64,000 nt of DNA from Pseudomonas fluorescens (GCF_902497855.1 NZ_CABVHU010000015.1:1-64000); one strand, 5' to 3'; shown: positions 50,671-59,606, counted from the stretch's first letter. The notes: generated by a model from the letters alone, not told the origin. Program-made: numbers and translations.

Positions 50671-51642
50671 ATGTTGCCGCGTTTTCCTGCCGTCACCCGC
50701 AGCCTGACCCTTGCCGCCCTGTGCGTCGCGGGCCCGGTTGCAGCATTGGAGCTGCCCCTGCCACCGCCCGGTGAAGACATCGTCGGCCAGGTGCAAGTGA
50801 TCAAGGCCAAGTACGAAGACACCTTCGCCGACCTTGGTACCACCTACGATCTGGGCTATTCGGAAATGGTCGCGGCCAACCCCGGGGTCGATCCATGGTT
50901 GCCGGGCGCCGGCACCGAGATCGTGCTGCCGACGCGCTTCATCCTGCCCCCGGGCCCGCGTGAAGGCATCGTCATCAACCTGGCCGAATACCGCCTGTAT
51001 TACTACCCGAAAGGCCGGGACGTGGTTTATACCTTCCCGCTGGGTATCGGCCGTGAAGGCTGGGGCTCGCCGATTGCCCACACCAGCATCATCGCCAAGA
51101 CGCCGAATCCGACCTGGACGCCTCCAGCGTCGATCAAGGCCGAGCACGCCGCCGATGGCGATCCCTTGCCGAACGTGGTGCCGGCCGGTCCGGACAACCC
51201 GTTGGGGCCGTTCAAGTTCACCCTGGGCACCCCGGGCTACCTGATCCATGGTTCGAACAAGAAGTTCGGCATCGGCATGCGCACCAGCCACGGTTGCTTC
51301 CGCATGTTCAACAACAACGTGCTGGAAATGGCCGACATGGTGCCGGTAGGCACGTCGGTACGCATCGTCAGCGATCCTTACAAGTTCGGCGTCAGTGGCG
51401 GCAAGGTGTACCTGGAAGCCCACACGCCGCTGGACGACGCGGGCAACCCATCGGTGGTGGACAAACACACTGCCGTGATCAACGCGATGCTCAAGCGTGA
51501 GGACATCACCAACAACCTGCGCATGAACTGGGATGTGGTCCGTGACGTGGTGGCTGCCGAAGACGGCCTGCCGGTGGAAATCGGCGTGCCGGATGCGTCG
51601 GTGCCGATGGTGACGAGTGCACCGATCGACCCGCTGCAGTAA
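50671..51642 (+). CDS. L,D-transpeptidase (YkuD/ErfK family) with LysM
   Basis: The 323-residue periplasmic enzyme has a signal peptide (ending GPVAALELPLP), a LysM-like segment (VIKAKYEDTFADLGTTYDLG) and a YkuD domain. The catalytic motif is HGSNKKFGIGMRTSHGCFRM (histidine and cysteine). It crosslinks peptidoglycan or anchors lipoprotein to it. AAGGA lies nine bases before ATG 50671. It sits next to oprI, as in P. aeruginosa, which suggests a link to the lipoprotein. Confidence 0.9.
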   Translation: MLPRFPAVTRSLTLAALCVAGPVAALELPLPPPGEDIVGQVQVIKAKYEDTFADLGTTYDLGYSEMVAANPGVDPWLPGAGTEIVLPTRFILPPGPREGIVINLAEYRLYYYPKGRDVVYTFPLGIGREGWGSPIAHTSIIAKTPNPTWTPPASIKAEHAADGDPLPNVVPAGPDNPLGPFKFTLGTPGYLIHGSNKKFGIGMRTSHGCFRMFNNNVLEMADMVPVGTSVRIVSDPYKFGVSGGKVYLEAHTPLDDAGNPSVVDKHTAVINAMLKREDITNNLRMNWDVVRDVVAAEDGLPVEIGVPDASVPMVTSAPIDPLQ

Positions 51643-51656
51643 CGCTTGAAAAGAAC

Positions 51657-51690
51657 CCGCCGATGCTGACCGCGTCGGCGGTTTTTTTTT
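51657..51690 (+). terminator. Rho-independent terminator after the L,D-transpeptidase
   Basis: CCGCCGA pairs with TCGGCGG and is followed by nine T residues. Confidence 0.9.
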
Positions 51691-51710
51691 GCCTGCACGA
51701 AACAGCGGGC

Positions 51711-51742
51711 AAAAAAAAGCCGACCCATGAATGAGTCGGCTT
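51711..51742 (-). terminator. Rho-independent terminator after oprI
   Basis: On the minus strand, AAGCCGAC and GTCGGCTT form a stem followed by eight T residues, just past the oprI stop. Confidence 0.92.
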
Positions 51743-51763
51743 GATAACAATCCCGAAGGACTA

Positions 51764-52015
51764 TTACTTGCGGCTAGCTTTTTCCAGCATGCGCAGAGCA
51801 CGCTCGTTAGCTTCGTCAGCAGTCTGTTGTGCTTTTTGAGCAGCAGCCAGAGCTTCATCAGCTTTACGGTAAGCTTCGTCTGCACGAGCCTGGGAGCGAG
51901 CAGCTGCGTCTTCGGTAGCAGTCAGACGTGCTTCGGTTTCTTTCGATACACTGCTGCAACCGGTAGCCAGAACTGCGGCCAGCGCCAGAGCAGAGAATTT
52001 CAGAACGTTGTTCAT
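51764..52015 (-). CDS. oprI: Major outer-membrane lipoprotein OprI (Lpp)
   Basis: The 83-residue lipoprotein has a signal peptide with lipobox LATG-C20. A long alpha-helical coiled coil is rich in A, D, E and R (KADEALAAAQKAQQTADEANERA) and ends RMLEKASRK. It binds peptidoglycan at its C-terminus and is highly expressed. A strong AAGGGGAA site precedes the ATG. Leader repeats (TTCTAGTAAGTA twice) may set transcript stability. Confidence 0.97.
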   Translation of the reverse strand: MNNVLKFSALALAAVLATGCSSVSKETEARLTATEDAAARSQARADEAYRKADEALAAAQKAQQTADEANERALRMLEKASRK

Positions 52016-52647
52016 CGTGTTCCCCTTCAAGGACTTTCTAGTAAGTAGCTGTCTCCTCAGAGTGAGGAAATGGCCGGCGTACATACTACCCATTACTTCT
52101 AGTAAGTAAACTGACGTGAAGCAAGAAGCAAAAAAAATTGTAGGCGTTGATTCTTTTTCGAGCAACTTTTAACTGCATTGTTTAAAAAATATCCAGCTGC
52201 GAGGCCCGAATTGAGCGAGCCCAAGGAGAAAAGTTCCCCGTGCTCACCGCTGTTTTACCGGTCTTGGCCAAAGTCTGTCTATATGGATTCGTCTACACTT
52301 TTGTTCAGCATGTGTGCGGCACCTCTCATATCTTTCCTAGTTGAGGTGACTTTAACGGGGGGCGTTCGTCTTAAGTCTCAATATCCGGCAATGTTCGGGC
52401 ACCGACCTGGTGGAACACCCGGTCGAGCCATCCTGCGCCACCCGGAGCGGCACCCGCCAACCTGCATGATGACGAGCGCACCTTGAGCATTTTTGCCAAT
52501 GGTGCCTACTATTTGTACGTGCCCGGTTGCGCGAGATCGTGCAGCTCTTCTCGGTGTCCATTCAGGCACGGGGTGGCGTAGATGTTCCTTCGCCGGAAAA
52601 ACATCGGTAAGGTAGGGGTCTGAATCCAAGACCCGCGAGGAGTAGTG
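52016..52647. other. Long leader and gene-poor region between oprI and a GNAT gene
   Basis: These 632 bases hold the oprI promoter and leader, with two TTCTAGTAAGTA copies (52036-52047 and 52097-52108). They include an AT-rich stretch (52125-52195) with lower GC than the surroundings. A 34-codon frame from GTG 52240 has AGGAG 11 bases upstream and could encode a small membrane peptide, but support is weak. Confidence 0.5.
52240..52344 (+). CDS. Possible small membrane peptide
   Basis: A 34-codon frame (LTAVLPVLAKVCLYGFVYTF then QHVCGTSHIFPS) has one hydrophobic helix, two cysteines and an AGGAG site 11 bases before a GTG start. No homologue is recognised, and chance occurrence is possible. 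Confidence 0.25.
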   Translation: MLTAVLPVLAKVCLYGFVYTFVQHVCGTSHIFPS

Positions 52648-52935
52648 ATGAGCGAGGCGTTGTCCATCCACCATGACCAGGCTGGTCATCAGTTCGAGAC
52701 CAATGTGGACGGTCATCGTGCCTACCTGACCTATATGGATCTGGGGAAACAGACCCTGGATATCTATCGCACCTTTGTGCCCAATGCGTTGCGTGGTCGC
52801 GGCATTGCGGCCGCCTTGACCGAAAAGGCCCTGGAGTACGCCGAGGAAATGGGCTACACCGTCATTCCTTCGTGCTCCTACGTGGAGCGCTACATGGAGC
52901 GTCATCAGCGGCATGCGGCCAAGCTGAGCCAGTAA
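52648..52935 (+). CDS. Small GNAT-fold N-acetyltransferase (YjdJ type)
   Basis: The 95-residue protein of the COG2388 type has the acetyl-CoA loop (VPNALRGRGIAAALTEKAL), with E-Y-A-E-E-M-G-Y-T-V-I-P-S-C near the end. AGGAG lies five bases before ATG 52648; a GTG one codon upstream is an alternative. It may act on protein or small-molecule amines. Confidence 0.85.
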   Translation: MSEALSIHHDQAGHQFETNVDGHRAYLTYMDLGKQTLDIYRTFVPNALRGRGIAAALTEKALEYAEEMGYTVIPSCSYVERYMERHQRHAAKLSQ

Positions 52936-52946
52936 AACGAACGCAT

Positions 52947-52979
52947 AAAAAAACGCCGGGCTGAGCCCGGCGTTTTTTT
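52947..52979. terminator. Bidirectional Rho-independent terminator
   Basis: AACGCCGGGC, TGA loop and GCCCGGCGTT are flanked by A and T runs. It serves the GNAT gene and the convergent aroF-type gene. Confidence 0.92.
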
Positions 52980-53007
52980 GTCTGGTGTTTTTTTTCTGAA
53001 GCAGCGA

Positions 53008-54084
53008 TCAGGTGCGGTCGCGTTTGGGCAGCACATCCTTGAGCTTGGCATGCATGCTGCGCAAGGTGGTTTCGGTGGCGGTCCAGTCGATGCAGGCGTC
53101 GGTGATCGACACGCCGTATTGCAGGTCGGCGAGGTCTTTCGGGATCGCCTGGCAGCCCCAGTTCAGATGACTTTCGACCATCAGCCCGATGATCGACCGG
53201 TTGCCTTCGAGGATCTGGTTGGCGACGTTCTCCATCACCAGCGGTTGCAGGGCCGGGTCCTTGTTGGAGTTGGCGTGGCTGCAGTCGACCATGATGTTCG
53301 GCTTGATCTTCGCCTTGTTCAGCGCTTGCTCGCAGAGCGCGACGCTGACCGAATCGTAGTTCGGCTTGCCGTTGCCGCCACGCAACACCACATGACCGTA
53401 GGCGTTGCCCTTGGTGGTGACGATCGACACGCCACCTTCCTGGTTGATGCCCAGGAAACGGTGCGGGCTGGAAACCGATTGCAAGGCGTTGATCGCCACG
53501 GTCAGGCCACCGTCGGTGCCGTTCTTGAAACCGACCGCCGAGGACAGGCCGGAAGCCATTTCCCGGTGAGTCTGGGATTCGGTGGTACGTGCGCCAATGG
53601 CTGACCAGCTGATCAGGTCCTGCAGGTACTGCGGGGAGATCGGGTCGAGGGCTTCGGTCGCGGTCGGCAGGCCCATTTCGGCCAGGTCCAGCAGCAACTG
53701 CCGGCCGATGTGCAAGCCGTCCTGAATCTTGAAGGAGTCGTCCAGGTACGGGTCGTTGATCAAGCCTTTCCAGCCGACGGTGGTGCGTGGCTTCTCGAAA
53801 TACACGCGCATGACCAGATACAGGGTATCGGACACTTCGGCCGCGAGTGCCTTCAGGCGCTCGGCGTATTCGTGGGCCGCCTTGATGTCGTGGATCGAGC
53901 AGGGCCCGATGACGACAAACAGGCGGTGATCGGTGCCATCCAGAATGTTGCGAATGACTTCGCGACCCTTGGTGACGGTGCGCAGGGCAGCGTCGCTCAG
54001 AGGGATATCACGCTTGAGCTGGTCAGGAGTGATCAGCGTCTCGTTGGAGGCGACGTTTAGGTCGTTGATCGGTAAATCAGCCAT
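53008..54084 (-). CDS. aroF: 3-deoxy-7-phosphoheptulonate (DAHP) synthase, class I
   Basis: The 358-residue aldolase-fold enzyme joins phosphoenolpyruvate and erythrose 4-phosphate at the start of the shikimate pathway. Motifs include VIGPCSIHD, MRVYFEKPRTTVGWKG, VDCSHANSNKD and GLMVESHLNWG. The DYDLQ-type N-terminal extension (about 50 residues) sets feedback control. Whether it is the Tyr- or Phe-sensitive form cannot be told from sequence. The length fits AroF/AroG/AroH. Confidence 0.94.
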   Translation of the reverse strand: MADLPINDLNVASNETLITPDQLKRDIPLSDAALRTVTKGREVIRNILDGTDHRLFVVIGPCSIHDIKAAHEYAERLKALAAEVSDTLYLVMRVYFEKPRTTVGWKGLINDPYLDDSFKIQDGLHIGRQLLLDLAEMGLPTATEALDPISPQYLQDLISWSAIGARTTESQTHREMASGLSSAVGFKNGTDGGLTVAINALQSVSSPHRFLGINQEGGVSIVTTKGNAYGHVVLRGGNGKPNYDSVSVALCEQALNKAKIKPNIMVDCSHANSNKDPALQPLVMENVANQILEGNRSIIGLMVESHLNWGCQAIPKDLADLQYGVSITDACIDWTATETTLRSMHAKLKDVLPKRDRT

Positions 54085-54253
54085 CGTTTACTCGTCAGGT
54101 CACGGGTGCCGGCCGCCAGCGAACCCGCGCGGCGGAGCACAGCAAATTAAGCGCGTCGGGGAGCGGAACCTTAGCGCGTTACACCGTGGCTCGACAATGG
54201 GCAGACGCCGGTTTGCGGCGACAATCCGGCGGGAAACCCACCGAGAACGCTCG

Positions 54254-54697
54254 CTAATCCAGGACCGGCTGTGCAAATGCCCGGCGAACCGTGTCATGGG
54301 AGAACTCGTCGGCGTGCTCCTGGACCCATTCCAGGGCCAGTGCCTGGTTATCGTGCAAATCGCTGTGGGTCTCATGCATGCGGCAATAACGTTCGATCTG
54401 GCACACCTGTTCGCCCATCCGCGCACTGAACAGCGTCTGCTCGTCAACGAAGGCAATGCCCACCAGATAGCCACGCTTTCGTCGCAGGCACCAGGCCACA
54501 TAGCCCAGGTAGCGCAAGTCCGGGTTAACGCTGGGCACGCGCACCTGCAGCGCCGTCCCGTGGCGCCACGCACGGTGGTAATTGCAAGCCATGCCCCCGA
54601 GGCTGATAGAGTGCAGCCGTTGCCGCGAGATACACTCGGGCGTAAGCAACGTCAACTCCACGGGTACATCGTCAGGATGAGGAAGAAAACGTCCCAT
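54254..54697 (-). CDS. PilZ-domain protein
   Basis: The 147-residue protein contains a PilZ-like RQRLHSISLGGMAC, which approximates the c-di-GMP-binding R-x3-R and D-S-x-x-G motifs but with S-I-S-L-G-G replacing D-x-S-x-x-G. Binding of c-di-GMP is thus uncertain. The ATG at 54697 shares bases with the start of the divergent thioredoxin-like gene (CATG at 54695-54698). An ATG at 54712 is the alternative start. Confidence 0.75.
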   Translation of the reverse strand: MGRFLPHPDDVPVELTLLTPECISRQRLHSISLGGMACNYHRAWRHGTALQVRVPSVNPDLRYLGYVAWCLRRKRGYLVGIAFVDEQTLFSARMGEQVCQIERYCRMHETHSDLHDNQALALEWVQEHADEFSHDTVRRAFAQPVLD

Positions 54698-55082
54698 GAG
54701 CACGGACTCCATGTGTCGGCCATCTGACATCGTTCCCAGCAGTATAGTGGTCGAATCGGAACTGACGGATTTCGACGCCGACCAACGGCTGCTGGCGATG
54801 AGTGGTGTGTCGCTGCTGATTTTCACCAGTGTCGGTTGCGCCGGATGCCGTTTTGCCCGTGAGCGGGTTCCGCAATTCGATCTGCAAGTCGATCGGTTGT
54901 GCTGGATCGATGCCGGGAACAATGGCGGGCTGGTCGAGCGTTATCAGGTTTTTCATTTGCCGGCGCTGTTTGTCGTGCGCGATGGCGAGTTTTTCGGGGG
55001 GCTTCAATCGCGCCTGACGGGTACCGAACTGAATGAAGCGCTGGATCAGGCGTTGAGACGAACAGCAGAGGAGTTGCCATGA
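54696..55082 (+). CDS. Thioredoxin-fold protein
   Basis: The 128-residue product has a thioredoxin active-site-like C-A-G-C (TSVGCAGCRFARERVP) and a cis-proline context (FHLPALFVVRDG). It may reduce disulfides or bind a partner in the cytoplasm; no signal peptide is present. ATG 54696 lies on the same CATG as the PilZ start, and 54711 is an alternative. No strong ribosome site is seen for either. Confidence 0.8.
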   Translation: MSTDSMCRPSDIVPSSIVVESELTDFDADQRLLAMSGVSLLIFTSVGCAGCRFARERVPQFDLQVDRLCWIDAGNNGGLVERYQVFHLPALFVVRDGEFFGGLQSRLTGTELNEALDQALRRTAEELP

Positions 55083-55173
55083 TGGAGCAGTTGCCAGGCC
55101 GACAATCGGTATTATCGGGTGAGTTTCATCGATCGACGTAACGCTTGAGTCGATCGACCAAAGGGGAAGGGGC

Positions 55174-56079
55174 ATGGCCAAGACTATCGATGACAAACTG
55201 GTGCTGGCGATTTCCTCGCGGGCGCTGTTCGACCTGAGCGAAAGCCACAAGGTCTACCTGTCGAGCGGCGTTGAAGCCTATCGCCAGTATCAGATCGAAC
55301 ATGAAGATGAAATCCTCGAGCCCGGCGATGCGTTCCCGCTGGTGCAGAAACTCCTCAACCTCAATGCCCATCTGGGGCGCGCCCGGGTCGAGGTGATCCT
55401 GGTGTCGCGCAACAGTGCCGACACCGGCCTGCGGGTGTTCAATTCGATCCACCACTATGGCCTGGCGATTTCCCGGGCGGCATTTGTCGGCGGCCGCAGT
55501 CCTTATCCTTATCTCAAGGCCTTTGGCTGCGACCTGTTTCTCTCGACCCATGCCGAAGACGTGCGCAGTGCGCTGGAGGCCGGGTTCGCCGCGGCGACCA
55601 TTTTGTCGGGCGGCGCCAGCCGTGCCGCCAGCGATGAGTTGCGAATTGCCTTCGACGGTGATGCGGTGCTGTTTTCCGACGAATCGGAGCGCGTCTATCA
55701 GTCCGCTGGTCTGGAAGCCTTCCAGGCCAGCGAACGTGAAGCGGCCCGCCAGCCTTTGCGCGGTGGCCCCTTCAAAGGCTTCCTGGCCGCCCTCAACCTG
55801 TTGCAGCGCGAGTTCCCCGACGACGCGTGTCCGATTCGTACGGCCCTGGTGACGGCGCGTTCGGCGCCGGCCCATGAACGGGTGATCCGCACCTTGCGCG
55901 AATGGGACATTCGCCTGGACGAGTCGTTGTTCCTCGGCGGCCTGACCAAGTCGGCGTTTCTCGAAGCCTTTGCCGCCGACGTGTTTTTCGACGATCAGGC
56001 TGGCCACTGCGAGCTGGCCCGGGAGGTGGTTGCCACCGGTCATGTGCCCCATGGCATAAGCAACGAGCAAAAGGTTTAA
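55174..56079 (+). CDS. 5'-nucleotidase (cytosolic NT5C1 type)
   Basis: The 301-residue protein matches the PF06189 5'-nucleotidase family (start KLVLAISSRALFDLSESHKVY, later HYGLAISRAAFVGGRSPYPYLKAF, LFLSTHAEDVRSAL and VLFSDESERVY). It likely dephosphorylates nucleoside monophosphates. AGGGGAAGGGG lies before the ATG. It is followed by uspA. Confidence 0.87.
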   Translation: MAKTIDDKLVLAISSRALFDLSESHKVYLSSGVEAYRQYQIEHEDEILEPGDAFPLVQKLLNLNAHLGRARVEVILVSRNSADTGLRVFNSIHHYGLAISRAAFVGGRSPYPYLKAFGCDLFLSTHAEDVRSALEAGFAAATILSGGASRAASDELRIAFDGDAVLFSDESERVYQSAGLEAFQASEREAARQPLRGGPFKGFLAALNLLQREFPDDACPIRTALVTARSAPAHERVIRTLREWDIRLDESLFLGGLTKSAFLEAFAADVFFDDQAGHCELAREVVATGHVPHGISNEQKV

Positions 56080-56173
56080 GCCGGTGCTTCAAGGTGTTGC
56101 ACGGCACGTCGTACTCGCCAAGGCACTGCTAAGCTGAATCAATCTCCGCCATGTTGGCACTCGAGGAGGTCAT

Positions 56174-56674
56174 ATGATTCGTTCGATGCTATATGCCACT
56201 GACCTCGGCCTGTACGCGCCTTTGGTGATGCAACATGCCCTGGCGCTGGCGAAAACATTCAACGCCGACCTCTACGTGGTACACGCTGTTGAACCGATGG
56301 GCTTGTTCGCCGAATCGGTACTTCAGAGTTACCTCGATGAGCAGGCGCTGAACGAGTTTCACAGTCAGGGCTTGAATACGGTGATTGCCAATATCGAGCG
56401 GCGGGTACTCGACAGCTTTCGTGAAGAGCTGGGGGAGGACGGTGAGCAGGACCTGGAACGGATCAAGGCGGTGCGGGTGCTGCAGGGCGACCCGTCGCAG
56501 GTAATTCTCGACCAGGCGCAGAAACTCTCCGTGGATTTGTTGATCGTAGGTAGTCATAGCCATGGTGCTGGCGCGGAAACGCCGCTGGGCAGGACGGCGG
56601 CGCGGGTGTTGCAACTGTCTCGGGTGCCGGTCTATCTGGTGCCGCGGGTGGAGCGTCGGCGCCAGGATCGCTAG
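56174..56674 (+). CDS. Universal stress protein (UspA family)
   Basis: The 166-residue protein has the start IRSMLYATDLGLYAP and the ATP-binding end DLLIVGSHSHGAGAETPLGRTAARVL (G-x2-G-x9-G pattern). GGAGG lies before the ATG. Its precise role is unknown. Confidence 0.9.
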   Translation: MIRSMLYATDLGLYAPLVMQHALALAKTFNADLYVVHAVEPMGLFAESVLQSYLDEQALNEFHSQGLNTVIANIERRVLDSFREELGEDGEQDLERIKAVRVLQGDPSQVILDQAQKLSVDLLIVGSHSHGAGAETPLGRTAARVLQLSRVPVYLVPRVERRRQDR

Positions 56675-56787
56675 AACACGAATAATGGCCTTTTGACAAA
56701 AAAGTTCTAGATTTATTCTTCAAACCATTAATATAGTTATATACCGTCGCTGATGCCCGTGGCGTCTACCTGCTTTGAGGGATTCAT

Positions 56788-57762
56788 ATGAAGCTTCAAC
56801 AACTGCGCTACATCTGGGAAGTGGCGCACCACGATCTCAACGTTTCCGCTACGGCCCAAAGTCTCTACACCTCGCAGCCGGGCATCAGCAAGCAGATCCG
56901 TCTACTGGAAGACGAGTTGGGCGTCGAGGTTTTCGCCCGCAGCGGCAAGCACCTGACCCGCGTCACCCCGGCCGGCGAGCGCATCATCACCACCGCTGGC
57001 GAGATCCTGCGCAAGGTAGAAAGCATCAAGCAGATCGCCCAGGAATTCTCCAACGAGAAGAAGGGCACCCTGTCGATCGCCACCACCCACACCCAGGCAC
57101 GTTATGCATTGCCGCCGGTGATCAGCAATTTCATCAAGCAATATCCGGACGTGGCCCTGCACATGCACCAAGGTTCGCCGATGCAGATCGCCGAAATGGC
57201 CGCTGACGGCACCGTGGATTTTGCCATCGCCACCGAAGCGCTCGAGCTGTTTGGCGACCTGGTGATGATGCCGTGCTATCGCTGGAACCGCTGCGTGGTC
57301 GTGCCCCACGGCCACCCGCTGACCAAGCTGTCGAAGCTGACCCTCGAGGCCCTGGCCGAATACCCGATCGTGACTTACGTGTTCGGGTTTACCGGTCGTT
57401 CGAAACTCGACGAAGCCTTCAGCCATCGCGGCCTGACGCCCAAGGTGGTGTTCACCGCGGCCGACGCCGACGTGATCAAGACGTACGTGCGTCTGGGCCT
57501 GGGCGTGGGCATCGTGGCGAAAATGGCGGTCGATGCCAAACTCGACAGTGACCTGGTGGTGCTCGATGCCAGCGAACTGTTCGAATCCAGTATCACCAAG
57601 ATCGGTTTCCGTCGCGGCACCTTCCTGCGTGGCTTCATGTGCGACTTCATCGAGAAGTTCGCCCCGCACCTGACCCGCGAAGTCATGGCCAAGGCGATCC
57701 AGTGCCACAACAAGCAGGAACTGGAAGAGCTGTTCGACGGGGTCGAACTGCCGGTGCATTGA
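56788..57762 (+). CDS. cysB: Cysteine-regulon activator CysB
   Basis: The 324-residue LysR protein, matching the CysB length, has KLQQLRYIWEVAHHDLNVSATAQ with helix-turn-helix SQPGISKQIRLLE. It has the CysB-specific TTHTQARYALPP (acetylserine/sulfate site) and VFGFTGRSKLD. It activates sulfur assimilation with N- or O-acetylserine. Upstream is an AT-rich promoter zone (56695-56745). Confidence 0.95.
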   Translation: MKLQQLRYIWEVAHHDLNVSATAQSLYTSQPGISKQIRLLEDELGVEVFARSGKHLTRVTPAGERIITTAGEILRKVESIKQIAQEFSNEKKGTLSIATTHTQARYALPPVISNFIKQYPDVALHMHQGSPMQIAEMAADGTVDFAIATEALELFGDLVMMPCYRWNRCVVVPHGHPLTKLSKLTLEALAEYPIVTYVFGFTGRSKLDEAFSHRGLTPKVVFTAADADVIKTYVRLGLGVGIVAKMAVDAKLDSDLVVLDASELFESSITKIGFRRGTFLRGFMCDFIEKFAPHLTREVMAKAIQCHNKQELEELFDGVELPVH

Positions 57763-57768
57763 TGTCCT

Positions 57769-58251
57769 TCAGATCACCTCGGTGACAGCAAATTGTTGCC
57801 GGGTGCCCGCCACCAGAATCTCCACCTCGTCCCCGTCGAACTTGCCCAGCAGGCTTTTGCCCAGTGGCGAGCGCGGGGTGATGACGGTGATCAGCTGCCC
57901 CACCAGATCGATCTTCAAGCCGGCCGCTTCGGGGGCCAGGAACAGCCATTGCTCGCGACCCTTCTCGTCCTCCAGGCCGAGCAGGGCGCCGACTTCGATG
58001 CCGCGCTGATTGTCGTAAGGGCGCAGCATCAGGTTCTGGCACAGCGTCAGTGACTGTCTGATTTCTTCTACCCGTTTAGCCTGTCCGGCCGCCAGGTAAG
58101 ACGCCTCCAGGCCCAGGGTGTCGTACTTGTTTTCGGCGATGTTCTCTTCATGGGTCGCGGTTTCGTAAGCGGTTTGCGCGGCTCGCTCGGCGATGTCGAG
58201 ATCGATCCGCAGCTTGTCGAGAATCAGTTGGTGAACGATGTGTTTATTCAT
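57769..58251 (-). CDS. Gre-factor-like protein
   Basis: The 160-residue protein has an N-terminal helical region (LILDKLRIDLDIAERAAQ, EENIAENKYDTLG) and a C-terminal GreA/GreB FKBP-like domain (ITPRSPLGKSLLGKFDGDEVEI). The N-terminal tip has ENKYDTLG where GreA has its acidic tip. It may act on RNA polymerase or as an anti-Gre factor. It converges with cysB and is a second Gre-type protein in the window. Confidence 0.8.
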   Translation of the reverse strand: MNKHIVHQLILDKLRIDLDIAERAAQTAYETATHEENIAENKYDTLGLEASYLAAGQAKRVEEIRQSLTLCQNLMLRPYDNQRGIEVGALLGLEDEKGREQWLFLAPEAAGLKIDLVGQLITVITPRSPLGKSLLGKFDGDEVEILVAGTRQQFAVTEVI

Positions 58252-58415
58252 GGATCGGCAACGGGCGGTGCGGGTCGGGACGGTAGGGCATGACTGCCTC
58301 CTGGCGGGCGGTCGCGGGCAAGTGGCGATTGTCGCATGAAGATTAATCGCCGTCGGGTCTTCTGTACGGGGTAATTTATGCGGACAATCGGCGCCTTTGC
58401 CAACGGGAGCCTGCA

Positions 58416-59558
58416 ATGCCTGAACTGAACACCCGCTGGGATATTTTTTGCACCGTGGTCGATAACTTTGGCGACATCGGTGTGACCTGGCGCCTGGCCC
58501 GACAGCTGGTGGCCGAACATCCGGTGACGGTTCGTTTGTGGATAGACGATCTACGGGCCTTCGAGCGCTTGTGCCCGGACATCGACATTGACGCTGCGCA
58601 TCAGTGGCAGCAGGGCGTCGAGGTCTGTCAGTGGACGGCCGACTGGCAACCCACCGACGCCGCCGATGTGGTGATTGCCGCGTTCGCCTGTCAATTGCCG
58701 AGTGCTTACATGGACGCCATGGCCGAGCGGGAACAGCCGCCGCTCTGGATGAATCTCGACTACCTGAGTGCCGAAGACTGGGTCGTCGGCTGCCATGGCC
58801 TGCCGTCGGTGAAGTACAAGCACGTGCAGAAATATTTTTTCTTCCCCGGGTTCCAAAAGGGCACCGGTGGCTTGCTGCGTGAAAACGGCTTGCTGGAGCG
58901 GCGTCGGCAGTTTCAGCAAAGTCCGCAGGCTCAGCGCGAATTCCTGCAAGGCCTGGGGATTGATCGCGCCGAAGACGCGCTGCTGATCTCGCTGTTTGCC
59001 TATGAAAATAGCGGCCTGGCGAGCTGGCTCGAGACGATGGCCGGTGATTCGACACCCACGCATCTGCTGGTGCCCGAAGGGCGGATTCTCGCTGATCTCG
59101 AACGCTGGCTGGGGGTGGACGGGCTGGCGGCTGGCGCCGTGCATGTGCGCGACGCCTTGACCGTACAAGTCCTGCCGTTCGTCCGGCAGGACCAGTATGA
59201 CCTGCTGCTGTGGAGTTGCGATTTCAATGCCGTGCGCGGCGAAGATTCCTTTGTCCGTGCCCAATGGGCGGCGCGGCCGCTGCTCTGGCACATCTATCAG
59301 CAGGAAGAAGATGTCCACCTGGACAAGCTCGAAGCTTTCCTCGAGCGCTACGGGCAAGGCCTTACGCCAGCCGCCAGCGAGGCGATCAGCGGTCTCTGGC
59401 GGGCGTGGAACGCGGGTGAGACAATGGGCGATCACTGGCAATCGACCCGCAAACATTGGCCCGAACTGCAAAAACATGCCGACGCGTGGTGTCTGGAACA
59501 GGCCTTGCAGGCTGATCTTGCCGCGGCGCTGGTACAGTTTTATGTAAATTGGATATGA
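58416..59558 (+). CDS. earP: EF-P arginine rhamnosyltransferase EarP
   Basis: The 380-residue GT104 glycosyltransferase has the start WDIFCTVVDNFGDIGVTWR with catalytic-site aspartates D16 and D20. The later segments LLWSCDFNAVRGEDSFVRAQ and HIYQQEEDVH bind dTDP-rhamnose. It rhamnosylates Arg32 of EF-P. GGGAG lies before the ATG. efp follows 48 bases downstream. Confidence 0.94.
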   Translation: MPELNTRWDIFCTVVDNFGDIGVTWRLARQLVAEHPVTVRLWIDDLRAFERLCPDIDIDAAHQWQQGVEVCQWTADWQPTDAADVVIAAFACQLPSAYMDAMAEREQPPLWMNLDYLSAEDWVVGCHGLPSVKYKHVQKYFFFPGFQKGTGGLLRENGLLERRRQFQQSPQAQREFLQGLGIDRAEDALLISLFAYENSGLASWLETMAGDSTPTHLLVPEGRILADLERWLGVDGLAAGAVHVRDALTVQVLPFVRQDQYDLLLWSCDFNAVRGEDSFVRAQWAARPLLWHIYQQEEDVHLDKLEAFLERYGQGLTPAASEAISGLWRAWNAGETMGDHWQSTRKHWPELQKHADAWCLEQALQADLAAALVQFYVNWI

Positions 59559-59606
59559 TACGCGGCCTAGATTTTTGTAAATCCCATCCAAATTCGGATA
59601 TTCGCA

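Noticed and set aside
52352..52561. Short frames in the oprI upstream region
   Set aside because: Each is short, lacks a ribosome site and differs in frame from any recognisable protein. One stretch (FANGAYYLYVPG) looks protein-like but has no start.
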